DNA of 64,000 nucleotides from JAYQKL01 sp049889415 (lineage in GTDB: Bacteria > Pseudomonadota > Alphaproteobacteria > RS24). The stretch spans positions 248,001 to 312,000 of the forward strand of contig JBMHDL010000006.1 in NCBI GenBank assembly GCA_049889415.1, written 5' to 3'. Below are positions 7,931 to 17,069 of the stretch, piece by piece. The notes under the pieces were generated by a model. It searched no databases. It worked only from the letters and a program-made list of their open reading frames with translations, and had not been told where the DNA came from. Position 1 is the stretch's first letter. Every line of letters begins with the position of its first letter. A program made the position numbers and the translations under genes.

Positions 7931-9736
7931 TCAAGCGGGTTGCTCAAGTGCCTTTTTCAAGGGTGTTAGGTGGCACTCATAAGCCTGCCATTCCTTGGTG
8001 CTACCGGTATACATTTTGCGCCGCACCTGTTCCTGACTCGCGGTGCGGACCGGACGGGCGGTTTTATGGAAGTCGAGACAGGCGACCTCAAATGGAAGGC
8101 CGCAGAAGTCCAGCAGTGCACGCGTTTCCGGCTCCTGATTATGGGTCAGCCGGTCATAATCCAGCTCATAAATTGTGGCGCCGAATTTCATACGCCAGAA
8201 CCCCATTAAATCTTCATAATGGCGGTAATAAGTGCCGACCGTGTCCAGGTCATTGCCAAAATTCATGCCCTTGGCCGGAAAAAAACGCCGCCAGTTCGAC
8301 CAGCACACGGCCATCGGGTCGCGGTTGGTGTGGATGATTTTGGCGTCCGGAAACGCCGCGCGGATAAAGCCGAGGCGCAGAAAATTATGGGGCAGCTTGT
8401 CAACGACATAAGGTTCGTCAATCTGCATGGCGGCCACAGCGTCCATATAATCGCGCCCGATGGAGCCGAAAGCGCGGTCAATCAGCTTCACCTCGGGCTG
8501 CTGGGTAAAATAAAACATCAATTCTTCCGTCACTTGACTCATGATGTTCAACTCACCGGCCCCGTAGACAGCCGAGTGGCTGGACAGGATCTGCTCGGTC
8601 AGTGAGGTGCCGGAACGCGGCATGCCGACAACGAAAATCATCTGCTTGTCGCCCGGCTTGGGGACGGGATGAGCCTGTTGCGGGTTGAGGGTATCAAAAT
8701 TCACCGGTGCAAAAATATGCTTCAAAACATTAAACCGCTTCAGGGCCCTGTCCTCATCATAAGGGGTGTCCTGCAATTGTAGGGCGTTGCCCTTTTTCCA
8801 GTAGGTGAAGGCTTTTTTGATGTCCTTCTGGTCGTGCGCCGCTTTGCCCAGCGCAAAGGCGCAAATCGCCTTTTGTTTCGGCTCCAATGACTTTTTAGCA
8901 AGGCTCTTTTCCAAAGTCGGCAAATATTTTGCGGCATTGGCTTTGGTGATTTTCGTTTTTTGCACGATGGCACTCAAGGCCGCAATGTTGCCCGGCTCCA
9001 ACTTCAAGGCTTTGGTGAGGCTGGCTTGTGCTTTTTTGCCGTCACCGGCCATGCCGTGAATATTGCCTTTGAGGACATGTGCCCGAACCAGTTCCGGCGC
9101 GGCGGAAATAACCTCTGCACACAGCGCCAGCGCCTCTTCAATGCGGTCAATATGGGATAAGGCGTCAGCCAGATTGAGTGTCATCACCATATCCTCCGGC
9201 CGTTTCGGCAACAGGGCCTGATAATGTGCCACGGCGCGGTCATGCTGGCGGCTTTCTAGATAGGTGTTGGCCAAAACCTCGGCAATCTGCTGATTGTTAG
9301 GATCAAGTGCCAGAGCCCGCTCCAGCTGGTCGGCGGCTTTGTGGTAAAGCCCCAGCATATTTAAGGTGGAGCCGAGGCCGCACAAGCCGGTGAGATTGTC
9401 CGGTTCTTGCTTCAGCAGTGACTGCCATACTGTTTGCGCGTCTTCATGCTCGCCGAGTTCAGACAGACATTGGGCTAACCGCTCCTGGGCGGCAATGTCG
9501 TCGGGGTTGAGTGCAACCAGCCGGCGCAGGGCATCCATTGCGGCCGGGGTATCGCCCTTGAGCTGGTGCAACATGCCCAGCCCTTTCAGCAGCATGGTGC
9601 TGTCTGGATAGGTGCGCAAAAGTCTCTCGACATAATGCGTTGCCTGGTCAAGTTTTTCGGCTTTGATCAGGTCGGTGAGGATACGCCTTTCATCGGCGCT
9701 TGGTCCCTGAGCGGGCAAGGTTTTTTGGTCAAGCAT
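7931..9736 (-). CDS. TPR-repeat sulfotransferase fusion protein
   Basis: A 601-residue two-part protein. Residues about 15-300 are tandem tetratricopeptide repeats; C-terminal residues about 360-600 are a sulfotransferase domain with the PAPS 5'-phosphosulfate loop FVVGMPRSGTSLTEQI and the 3'-phosphate loop region IIHTNRDPMAVCWSNW. It probably moves a sulfuryl group from PAPS to an acceptor held or recruited by the TPR region. PAPS would come from CysD/CysNC encoded at the left edge. No signal peptide, so a cytoplasmic location is likely. The acceptor is unknown. Such TPR-sulfotransferase fusions are known in marine bacteria. ATG at 9736 is the clear start. Confidence 0.88.
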   Translation of the reverse strand: MLDQKTLPAQGPSADERRILTDLIKAEKLDQATHYVERLLRTYPDSTMLLKGLGMLHQLKGDTPAAMDALRRLVALNPDDIAAQERLAQCLSELGEHEDAQTVWQSLLKQEPDNLTGLCGLGSTLNMLGLYHKAADQLERALALDPNNQQIAEVLANTYLESRQHDRAVAHYQALLPKRPEDMVMTLNLADALSHIDRIEEALALCAEVISAAPELVRAHVLKGNIHGMAGDGKKAQASLTKALKLEPGNIAALSAIVQKTKITKANAAKYLPTLEKSLAKKSLEPKQKAICAFALGKAAHDQKDIKKAFTYWKKGNALQLQDTPYDEDRALKRFNVLKHIFAPVNFDTLNPQQAHPVPKPGDKQMIFVVGMPRSGTSLTEQILSSHSAVYGAGELNIMSQVTEELMFYFTQQPEVKLIDRAFGSIGRDYMDAVAAMQIDEPYVVDKLPHNFLRLGFIRAAFPDAKIIHTNRDPMAVCWSNWRRFFPAKGMNFGNDLDTVGTYYRHYEDLMGFWRMKFGATIYELDYDRLTHNQEPETRALLDFCGLPFEVACLDFHKTARPVRTASQEQVRRKMYTGSTKEWQAYECHLTPLKKALEQPA

Positions 9737-9817
9737 GATGTTCTTCTTATTCTTGATTGCTTAATTATTGCTTAAGCCAGCCAGCCCAAATGCGCAAGTA
9801 AAGATTGTCGTGAGGTT

Positions 9818-11158
9818 TTAGGCTTTGCGTTGCATCAAAGCGGCATAGAAGCCGTCCATCGCCCCCGTTTCGTGCAGGTCTGCCGGGGTGGTGCGCAACT
9901 CATGGGCGGTGATGAAATTCTGCGCAAACGGTAAAGGTGGCAACATCTCAGCGCGCATGGTCTCGTGAGTGTTGAGAAATCCTGCCACCCGTTTCTCTCC
10001 CTCCTCGGGGTCCAGCGAGCAGGTGGCATAGAGCAGCAGGCCGCCAGGTTTCAACCATGTGGCGGCACGGTTGAGCAGAGCGTCCTGCAAAACGGTCAGC
10101 TTTGCGGTGTAACCGGGGCGTCGATGCAAAGGCAGGTCGGGGTGGCGGCGGATGGTGCCGGTGGCCGAGCACGGCGCGTCGAGTAGAATCGCGTCAAAAG
10201 CCTGGTTCGGTTTCCAATCTAGGGCATCTGCGGTCACAAGAGTTGCTGTCAGTCCCGTGCGGGACAGATTTTCGCTGAGCCGTTTGAGCCGGCTTTCAGA
10301 AACATCCAGGGCCGTGACATCATGGCCGGCGGCGGCCAGCTGCAGGGTTTTGCCGCCCGGTGCCGCGCACAGATCCAGAATGCTGCAGGGCGTGTCCGGC
10401 AGGCGGGCCAAGAGCATTTGAGCCGGCAGGCCGGCGGCGATGTCCTGCACCCACCAGTCACCCGCTTCAAAACCTTGTAGGGTCTCAACCCGCCCGGCCT
10501 CCGCCAGGCGGATATGGGTCAGGCCCAACCGGACTGCGCCGGTCGGATTTTGTTCAAGCCAGGCGGCGGCCTGCCCCGGGGTCTTGAAACACAAATCAAG
10601 CGGCGGACGGCGGCGGTGCGTGGCGGCAATCCGGGCCGCCGTTTCAGGCCCATAAGCTTCGGTCCATTGCGCCATCATCCAGTCCGGCATGTTCAGCGCC
10701 GGGTCATCAGGCAGGGTACATTCCGTTTTGGTTTCCGCGGACAGCTTACGCAATATGGCATTGATCAGCCCGCGATAGGGTTGCTCCCGGCGCCCGCACG
10801 CCTTGACCGTTTCACTGACGGCCGCATGATCAGGTACATCCATCAGACAAATCTGCACGACCCCTAAATGCAACAGGGATTTGGCCAAATGCGGGCGCGG
10901 TGGAATTGCGCGTTTCATATGCCGTGTCAACAGGGCGGCGATTTCGCCGCGGTGTCGCAAGGCCAGCATGACCATGGCCCTAGCCAGCCCCCGATCGGCG
11001 GTTGAAAGCATATCTAGCCGGTCAGTGGCCTCATCCAGCGTCTTGCCGCGCTCAATGGCGGCCAGCATGGCGGCAGCCTGACGCCGCGCATTCGGTTTTG
11101 CCGGGGATTTTGTCGAGTGGTTAGCGCTTGGATTATTGGCTGCGGAGTTTTTTTGCAT
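9818..11158 (-). CDS. rsmB: 16S rRNA m5C967 methyltransferase (RsmB/Sun family)
   Basis: SAM-dependent methyltransferase acting on cytosine in 16S rRNA. The N-terminal NusB-like RNA-binding domain (about 25-155) is followed by the methyltransferase core with DLCAAPGGKTLQLA (SAM binding), ILLDAPCSATGTIRRHPD (TC/PC catalytic motif) and LLYATCSLDPEEGE (second catalytic Cys). ATG at 11158 gives 446 residues; a TTG twelve codons upstream is also open but lacks a convincing ribosome-binding site and would run into the control region of the divergent SdhAF4-like gene. Confidence 0.93.
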   Translation of the reverse strand: MQKNSAANNPSANHSTKSPAKPNARRQAAAMLAAIERGKTLDEATDRLDMLSTADRGLARAMVMLALRHRGEIAALLTRHMKRAIPPRPHLAKSLLHLGVVQICLMDVPDHAAVSETVKACGRREQPYRGLINAILRKLSAETKTECTLPDDPALNMPDWMMAQWTEAYGPETAARIAATHRRRPPLDLCFKTPGQAAAWLEQNPTGAVRLGLTHIRLAEAGRVETLQGFEAGDWWVQDIAAGLPAQMLLARLPDTPCSILDLCAAPGGKTLQLAAAGHDVTALDVSESRLKRLSENLSRTGLTATLVTADALDWKPNQAFDAILLDAPCSATGTIRRHPDLPLHRRPGYTAKLTVLQDALLNRAATWLKPGGLLLYATCSLDPEEGEKRVAGFLNTHETMRAEMLPPLPFAQNFITAHELRTTPADLHETGAMDGFYAALMQRKA

Positions 11159-11211
11159 GAAAAGAGTTAGACCACCTTGGCAGTTTGGGCGCAAGACCCC
11201 ATATTAAGAGC

Positions 11212-11397
11212 ATGACTAAGACATCGAAAGCTGATGAGACCCGTCGCCAGGCCGCCCGGCGTGCCCTTGAAGAAGCTGCGGCACGCCGTGCTGCAGAGCC
11301 AAAGAGCGCTGCACCGAAGGAAATGGGCGGACAGGACGGCCCGGAGCCGACCCGTTACGGCGATTGGGAAAAAGAAGGCATCATTTCCGACTTTTAG
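11212..11397 (+). CDS. DUF1674 protein, succinate dehydrogenase assembly factor 4-like
   Basis: A 61-residue protein whose C terminus GPEPTRYGDWEKEGIISDF is the signature of the DUF1674/SDHAF4 family. In eukaryotes this family helps assemble flavinylated SdhA; bacterial members are inferred to do the same. The N-terminal half is charged and Ala-rich, as usual. The sdh operon begins at the other end of this window (63.5 kb), so the factor and its probable partner are unlinked by about 52 kb. ATG at 11212 was preferred to an upstream TTG because of family length. Confidence 0.88.
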   Translation: MTKTSKADETRRQAARRALEEAAARRAAEPKSAAPKEMGGQDGPEPTRYGDWEKEGIISDF

Positions 11398-11402
11398 GCC
11401 TG

Positions 11403-12344
11403 TCAGCGGCTGAGAAATGACAGCATGGCCGCTGCAATCAGATCCGGCTGTTCCGGTAACAGGGCGTGGCCGGCCGCGTCCAATGTCACCAGCGTCACTT
11501 GCTCCGGCAGCTCACGCAGCAGCGCTTCGCCTGCGGTTTCCGGCGGAGCCAACGCATCCTGTCGGCCTTGAATCACCAATAGGGGTTTATCGCCGGCTTT
11601 GTGCCATTGCGCATAGGGGGCATTGGCTGTGGCGGCGGCTTGGGTCAGGGCCGTGGGTATGTACCAGCCGGTCATCCAGTGCTCTGGCGCAGTGTTCTGT
11701 TCAGCGAAAAAGGCATATTCGATGCGTGGACGGCGCCAGCTGTCGGGCAGGAAAATAAGGAAGGACTGCATTAAGGCTTTTTCAGCGGCGGGGGTGAGCG
11801 GCGCTTGCCCGCCAGCCGCCAGAAGGATGATCTGGTTGACCGCCTCGGGATGTTTGGTGGCCGTGGCACGGGCGACGCGGTTGCCGAAAGCGTGTCCGAC
11901 AAGCACGACATCCTGCCCCGCCAGCCGGCCGGTCCGCACGAGATGCATAATCAGTGCGGCGACATCATCAGCCAGATCAAACAGGGAAATATCGTCGGTC
12001 ACCAGGCCACTGTCATTCATCATGCCGCGGGGTTCCAGCGCATAAGTCGGATAACCGGCCTGATTGAGTGCGGCTGCCAATTCGTTGAAGTCGCTGGCCG
12101 GACGCCCGAGGCTCGGAAGCAGGATCAGTGCCGCCTGCTCCCCGGCGTCCACCGCGGCCGGACCGACATGAAAATTCAAGGTTACTTCACCATGGCGGGA
12201 CAGGTATGAAACCTGCTCCAAAGCGCCATGGGCCGGGCGCGCCGTCACATTGGTCTGGTATTGCACCAGCATGGCGACAAGTCCCAGGACAGCAAATCCA
12301 AGCGTCAACAGCAATAGGCGTTTAAGGCGTTTTCTGAAAGTCAT
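11403..12344 (-). CDS. Alpha/beta hydrolase with N-terminal membrane anchor
   Basis: A 313-residue alpha/beta-fold hydrolase. Residues about 8-30 (LLLLTLGFAVLGLVAMLV) form a transmembrane anchor or uncleaved signal. The fold shows AALILLPSLGRPASDF near the oxyanion strand, the nucleophile elbow VVLVGHAFGNRVA in which the expected Ser of GxSxG is Ala-Phe (GHAFG), and C-terminal LLVIQGRQDALAPPE (acid) with DAAGHALLPEQP (His). Because the nucleophile is not a clear Ser, the activity is uncertain. It ends 5 bases from the end of the SdhAF4-like gene in convergent orientation. Start chosen at ATG 12344, ahead of the positive KRLKR anchor. Confidence 0.8.
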   Translation of the reverse strand: MTFRKRLKRLLLLTLGFAVLGLVAMLVQYQTNVTARPAHGALEQVSYLSRHGEVTLNFHVGPAAVDAGEQAALILLPSLGRPASDFNELAAALNQAGYPTYALEPRGMMNDSGLVTDDISLFDLADDVAALIMHLVRTGRLAGQDVVLVGHAFGNRVARATATKHPEAVNQIILLAAGGQAPLTPAAEKALMQSFLIFLPDSWRRPRIEYAFFAEQNTAPEHWMTGWYIPTALTQAAATANAPYAQWHKAGDKPLLVIQGRQDALAPPETAGEALLRELPEQVTLVTLDAAGHALLPEQPDLIAAAMLSFLSR

Positions 12345-12459
12345 GCCGCCATGGTGACGGGTTTGGTGTTGCGGCGCAAGCCGGAACTGCCGCCCGTTTG
12401 GCACGCACTTTACGGCACCCGGTTTTGCACCCCGGTGCCAGATGGATTAGTGTTCACTT

Positions 12460-12975
12460 ATGGTAAGAATGTTTTTCCGTTTACAACTTATGATTGTGCT
12501 GATGGTCAGTCTCGGTCCGCTTGTGGCTGTATCGGGTGCATCAGGCGCATCAGATGCAGGGGCTGCTAAGGCTGGCAGGGCAGTAAAGGCTGGCAAGGCC
12601 TACACAAGACCGCACCTGCCCGGCCCGTTTGCCTTTGAAGTGCTTGATGTTCTGGACGGCGATACTTTTCGTGCCCGCATTCCGGTCTGGCTTGATCAGC
12701 ATGTCGTGGTCAAAATCCGGCTGCGTGATATTGATACGCCGGAAATGAACGGCAAATGCGCTGCCGAAAAGACGCTGGCCGTGGAAGCCAGGGCCTTCGC
12801 AGCCAACTGGCTGGCCCAGGATGGTTTGCGTTTGGTCAATGTGTCCTATGGCACTTATGCCGGGCGGGTGCTGGCGACCCCGCAGACCCCGCAGGGTGCA
12901 ACCCTGTCCGATGCCCTGCTGGCGGCCGGTTTGGCCAAACCCTATCGCGGCCGCAAGGCCAATTGGTGCGCCTGA
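12460..12975 (+). CDS. Secreted thermonuclease-like (SNase domain) protein
   Basis: A 171-residue protein with a hydrophobic signal sequence (residues about 5-30) followed by a staphylococcal-nuclease-like OB-fold domain. The catalytic pattern is partly visible: LDGDTFRARIP, the RLRDIDTPEMNGKCAAEK block with the usual Arg and acidic residues, and YGTYAGRVLA with a second Arg. It would cleave nucleic acid in the periplasm or outside. Convergent with acsA, with 12 bases between stops. Confidence 0.85.
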   Translation: MVRMFFRLQLMIVLMVSLGPLVAVSGASGASDAGAAKAGRAVKAGKAYTRPHLPGPFAFEVLDVLDGDTFRARIPVWLDQHVVVKIRLRDIDTPEMNGKCAAEKTLAVEARAFAANWLAQDGLRLVNVSYGTYAGRVLATPQTPQGATLSDALLAAGLAKPYRGRKANWCA

Positions 12976-12987
12976 TATTTTAAGTTT

Positions 12988-14931
12988 TCACCCGCAATTC
13001 TGGCGGTTGTCGATCAGGCTGTCGACAACTGACGGGTCAGCCAGCGTTGAGGTGTCTCCGAGATTGGAAAAGTCATCTTCGGCGATTTTGCGCAGGATGC
13101 GGCGCATGATTTTACCGGAGCGGGTTTTCGGCAGGCCGGGGGCGAATTGGATATGGTCGGGCGTCGCAATCGGGCCGATTTCGGTGCGGACCCATTTCAC
13201 CAGTTCGGCTTTCAGCTCATCCGTGTCCGGCGTGCCGAGATTCAACGTCACATAACAGTAAATGCCCTGGCCTTTGATATCGTGCGGGTAACCGACGACC
13301 GCCGCCTCCGCCACTTTGCCATGAGCGACCAGTGCGCTTTCCACTTCCGCCGTGCCAAGGCGGTGGCCGGAGACATTGAGGACATCATCGACCCGGCCGG
13401 TGATCCAGTAATAGCCGTCTGCATCGCGCCGGCAGCCGTCTCCGGTGAAGTATTTGCCGGGATATTGAATGAAATAGGTGTCAATGAACCGCTGATGGTC
13501 GCCATAGACGGTCCGCATCTGACCGGGCCAGCTGTCGGCAATGCATAAATTGCCGGAAGTTGCCCCTTCCAGAACATTGCCTTCATTGTCGACCAGTTCC
13601 GGCTTGATGCCGAAAAAAGGCCGCGTTGCTGAGCCGGGTTTCAAATCCGTGGCGCCCGGCAAGGGTGTGATCAGGGCGGCGCCGGTTTCGGTCTGCCACC
13701 AGGTGTCAACAATCGGGCAGCGCTCCTCACCGACCACACGGTGATACCAGAGCCATGCTTCGGGGTTGATTGGTTCGCCAACCGAGCCGAGCAACCGGAT
13801 GCTTTTGCGGCTGGTCGATTTGACCGGTGCTTCGCCTTCCGCCATCAGTGCCCGCAGGGCGGTCGGGGCGGTGTAGAAAATATTGACTTGATGCTTGTCG
13901 CAGACCTGCCAGAAGCGTGCGCTGTCGGGATAATTCGGCACGCCTTCAAACATCAAGGTGGTCGCGCCATTGGCCAGCGGGCCATATACGATATAGGAGT
14001 GACCGGTGACCCAGCCGACATCCGCAGTGCACCAGTAAATTTCACCGGGCTTGTAGTCGAACACATATTGGTGGGTCATGGAGGCATAGACCATATAGCC
14101 GCCGGTCGTGTGCAACACCCCTTTCGGCTTGCCGGTGGAGCCGGATGTGTAAAGGATGAACAGCGGGTCTTCGGCGTTCATTTCCTCGGCGGGGCAGTCT
14201 GCATCAACACCGGCGCTGGCCTCATGATACCAGACGTCGCGGCCGGCCTGCATGGTCACGCCAGTGCCTGTACGCGCCACCACAATGACGGATTTGACAT
14301 CCGGGCATTTTTCAAGTGCAGCATCGACATTGGCCTTGAGCGGAATGGTTTTGCCGCCGCGCACCCCTTCATCGGCGGTGATGACAAAATGGCTCTCACA
14401 GTCCAAAATTCGTCCAGCCAGGGCCTCGGGTGAAAAGCCGCCAAAGACGACCGAGTGCACTGCCCCGATGCGGGCGCAGGCGAGCATAGCGTAGGCGGCC
14501 TCCAGGATCATCGGCATATAAATGGTGACGCGATCGCCCTTCTTGACGCCCTGCGCCTTCAGGACATTGGCGAAGAGGCAGACCTGTTCATGCAGTTGTG
14601 CATAGGTGATTGAGGCGTCATGGTCAGGTGAATCTCCCTCCCAGATAATGGCAACGTCATCGGCGCGGGTCGCAAGATGGCGGTCAACGCAATTGACGCA
14701 GGCATTCAATGTCCCGTCCTCATACCATTTGACCTGCACGGCCTCTTTCGAATACAGCGTATCCTTGACCTTTGTATAGGGGGTCATCCAGTCAATACGT
14801 TTGCCGTGTTCGGCCCAAAACGCTTCCGGATCCGTAATGCTAGCCTCATACATCTTCAGATAGGCGGCATTGGTCAAAAGCGTGTCGGCCTTAACGGTTT
14901 CAGGAACGGGGATAATGAGGTCTTCAGACAT
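12988..14931 (-). CDS. acsA: Acetyl-CoA synthetase (AMP-forming)
   Basis: Activates acetate to acetyl-CoA via acetyl-AMP. The 647-residue protein has the AMP-binding P-loop YTSGSTGKPKGVLH, the WWQTETGA motif, YFTGDGCRRD, and the C-terminal PKTRSGKIMRR with the lysine that is acetylated in regulated Acs enzymes. ATG at 14931 (MSEDLIIPVPE) is chosen over an upstream in-frame start because it matches family length; it lies inside the 3' end of the upstream MFS gene, sharing the 8 bases ATGTCTGA. This implies translational coupling of transporter and enzyme. Confidence 0.97.
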   Translation of the reverse strand: MSEDLIIPVPETVKADTLLTNAAYLKMYEASITDPEAFWAEHGKRIDWMTPYTKVKDTLYSKEAVQVKWYEDGTLNACVNCVDRHLATRADDVAIIWEGDSPDHDASITYAQLHEQVCLFANVLKAQGVKKGDRVTIYMPMILEAAYAMLACARIGAVHSVVFGGFSPEALAGRILDCESHFVITADEGVRGGKTIPLKANVDAALEKCPDVKSVIVVARTGTGVTMQAGRDVWYHEASAGVDADCPAEEMNAEDPLFILYTSGSTGKPKGVLHTTGGYMVYASMTHQYVFDYKPGEIYWCTADVGWVTGHSYIVYGPLANGATTLMFEGVPNYPDSARFWQVCDKHQVNIFYTAPTALRALMAEGEAPVKSTSRKSIRLLGSVGEPINPEAWLWYHRVVGEERCPIVDTWWQTETGAALITPLPGATDLKPGSATRPFFGIKPELVDNEGNVLEGATSGNLCIADSWPGQMRTVYGDHQRFIDTYFIQYPGKYFTGDGCRRDADGYYWITGRVDDVLNVSGHRLGTAEVESALVAHGKVAEAAVVGYPHDIKGQGIYCYVTLNLGTPDTDELKAELVKWVRTEIGPIATPDHIQFAPGLPKTRSGKIMRRILRKIAEDDFSNLGDTSTLADPSVVDSLIDNRQNCG

Positions 14932-16210
14932 GTTCGGATTTCCCAATTTCGTGTTTGTCGGCTTCATAGGTGCGGCTGCACATATAAAACATCGGTATAG
15001 CAAAAGCTGACAGTAGCGTAAATGTGAGCAGTGTCACACTATAAGGGGCGGCATGACCTTGAGCCATCAATGTGTCAGCCATGATGCCGGCCCCAGTTGC
15101 GCCGACCGCCACGCCGAGCAGGTTCATGGTCAGGATGAATGAGCCGATCATCATGGCCCGGATCGGCTCCGGCGCCAGCTCCTGCACCGTGGCGTAGCTT
15201 GGCCCATAGAACAGGCCGAGGTGGAAAAACCCGGCAAATATGCCGAAGTAAAGCATGGCGCTGCCCGGTTCCGCCAGCCGATAGCCAAGCGCAACCGGCC
15301 CCATCAGAAAGAAGACCCAGAACAGGAAACGGGCGCGGTTCATACCGTATTTTTCATACATTTTGTCGCTGCCATAGCCGCCCAGAACATTTCCCAAAAT
15401 CCCTCCCAGCGCTGCAAGCCACCCGGCGGTGACGGCGATTTCATCGCGGTCAAAACCGCGCTCCTGTACCAGCCAGACCTGATCAAAGGCAGCGGCCCCC
15501 AATATCAGGTGAAAGCCGATGGCGGCCAGAAAAATCGTCTTCAGCGCCGTGGAGCCGCGGATGGTTTTGGTCAGCAGGGCAAAAGATTGCTTGAAATTCA
15601 TTGCCTGCCCGCCATTTTCTGTGTTCCGGATATCCATTGACGCGGCCTTGCGGGTTTCGGGAATCAACAGGACGAGGAGGGACAGGATCACCCCAATGCC
15701 GCCGAGCAGGTAAAAACAGTTGCGCCAGCCTATGACCGGCCCCAGATAGCCGACGATGAGCAGGCTGGCTGCCACACCGATGGGAACACCGAGATAGTAT
15801 ATGCCGGTCACCAGCCCCATATTTTTTTGCGGAAACCGGTCGGCGAGAATGGAAATTGAGGTCGGGGTGGCGGCGCTTTCGCCTATGCCGATGAACAGGC
15901 GCGGGATCATCATGGCTGTGAAGCTTTTGGCGGCCCCCGAGGCGGCGGTCAAAATGCTCCACAACGCCACCGCCCCGGCCAGCAGCCGTGGGCGGTGCAC
16001 ACGGTCGGCCAGAGCACCCATGAACAGCCCGCCGACACAATAGAAAAACAGAAACACCAGGCCGGTCAGGAGACCGAATTGCTGATTGGTAAGCTGCAGG
16101 TCCGGAATGATATAATTGGCGAAGCTGGCCAAAAGCTGGCGATCGATGAAGTTAAGAACATTGATCAGGGCCAACAGTCCAAGAATTGACAGATTTCCCT
16201 TGTTTGACAT
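14924..16210 (-). CDS. MFS transporter (spinster-like)
   Basis: Integral membrane transporter of the major facilitator superfamily with about 12 hydrophobic segments in 428 residues. The N-terminal LLALINVLNFIDRQLLAS and the loop ADRVHRPRLLAGAVALWS are typical of spinster-like MFS proteins. It is co-directional with acsA and its last 8 bases overlap the acsA start, suggesting uptake of acetate or another short carboxylate that Acs can activate; that substrate is inference. Start is ATG 16210 after a GGAGAGGGGG Shine-Dalgarno; a GTG two codons upstream is an alternative. Confidence 0.88.
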   Translation of the reverse strand: MSNKGNLSILGLLALINVLNFIDRQLLASFANYIIPDLQLTNQQFGLLTGLVFLFFYCVGGLFMGALADRVHRPRLLAGAVALWSILTAASGAAKSFTAMMIPRLFIGIGESAATPTSISILADRFPQKNMGLVTGIYYLGVPIGVAASLLIVGYLGPVIGWRNCFYLLGGIGVILSLLVLLIPETRKAASMDIRNTENGGQAMNFKQSFALLTKTIRGSTALKTIFLAAIGFHLILGAAAFDQVWLVQERGFDRDEIAVTAGWLAALGGILGNVLGGYGSDKMYEKYGMNRARFLFWVFFLMGPVALGYRLAEPGSAMLYFGIFAGFFHLGLFYGPSYATVQELAPEPIRAMMIGSFILTMNLLGVAVGATGAGIMADTLMAQGHAAPYSVTLLTFTLLSAFAIPMFYMCSRTYEADKHEIGKSEHV

Positions 16211-16260
16211 GGACACCCCCTCTCCGGAACATGTGTCATCAGGTTAAAGATGATGTCGGT

Positions 16261-16599
16261 TTAGGCAAGGATAATATTGCCGTCTTCAATCTTGATCGGC
16301 AGGGGGGGCAGGCCTTGGTTCTTGCACGGTCCTGAAAAGCACACGCCCGCTGCGTCGAACATTGCCCCATGGGTTGAGCAGATCAGGGATGCCCCATCCG
16401 CGGTCAGGAAACGGTCTGGGAAGGTTTCAAGCGGCATGCCAAGATGCGGACAGCTGTTTTTGAAGGCTTTTGGGCCGGTGGCATGATGCCAGACGATAAT
16501 GTCAAGCGGTCGGTCAGCTGCATCGCCCGGCAGGCTGATGCCTCTGGCCGTGCCCGGCGGAACCGTATCCAGCGGACATAAAATGGTGCCGGATTTCAT
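16261..16599 (-). CDS. Rieske [2Fe-2S] ferredoxin-like protein
   Basis: A small (112-residue) soluble Rieske-domain protein. The two cluster-binding boxes are CPHLGM and CSTHGAMF, giving the Cys-x-His ... Cys-x-x-His ligand set of Rieske clusters. There is no transmembrane segment, so it resembles stand-alone Rieske ferredoxins that pass electrons to oxygenases rather than the bc1 subunit. No oxygenase lies beside it. It follows the EVE gene on the same strand; a TTG at 16611 overlapping the EVE stop is an alternative start. Confidence 0.88.
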   Translation of the reverse strand: MKSGTILCPLDTVPPGTARGISLPGDAADRPLDIIVWHHATGPKAFKNSCPHLGMPLETFPDRFLTADGASLICSTHGAMFDAAGVCFSGPCKNQGLPPLPIKIEDGNIILA

Positions 16600-16607
16600 G
16601 GGTGGTG

Positions 16608-17051
16608 TCAAAAGGCGGTGCGGGTCTTGCCGCTTGGGTCAAGGCCGCACATTTTGCAAACATGTCTCCATTCCGCCGCCGTGACAGGTTGCACCGAGAG
16701 GCGGGAATTATTGACCAGCACCATGTTTTCCAGTTTCGGTTCCTGCTTGATGTCAGCGAGCGTGGCATGGGTTTGTGCTGTTTCCAGCGCCATAATGTCA
16801 ACCATGCCGAAGCGTCCACTTTCATCCGTATGGTCAGGATAATGTTCCCGAATGACCTCGACTGTTCCCATAATCCGCTTCTCATTGACGGAATGATAGA
16901 AGAGGCCCAGATCGCCGATTTTCATCTGCTTCATGTTTTTGTTGGCCAGGAAATTGCGTACGCCGTCCCAATGTTCACCAGCCTTGCCGCGCGCGCATTG
17001 GGCATCCCAGCCCCAAGTGTTGGGTTCCGATTTAAACAGCCAATAAGCCAT
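16608..17051 (-). CDS. EVE domain-containing protein
   Basis: A 147-residue protein made of a single EVE (PUA-like) domain: it starts MAYWLFKSEPNTWGWD, contains GVRNFLANKNM, GDLGLFYHSVNEKRIMG and ends with LSVQPVTAAEW. EVE domains are thought to bind modified bases in RNA or DNA. In alphaproteobacteria it is often found after a YciI-like gene and gpsA, as here. The intergenic space from the YciI gene is 18 bases. The molecular target is not known. Confidence 0.92.
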   Translation of the reverse strand: MAYWLFKSEPNTWGWDAQCARGKAGEHWDGVRNFLANKNMKQMKIGDLGLFYHSVNEKRIMGTVEVIREHYPDHTDESGRFGMVDIMALETAQTHATLADIKQEPKLENMVLVNNSRLSVQPVTAAEWRHVCKMCGLDPSGKTRTAF

Positions 17052-17069
17052 AGTGTCCCTCCGGTTGCG

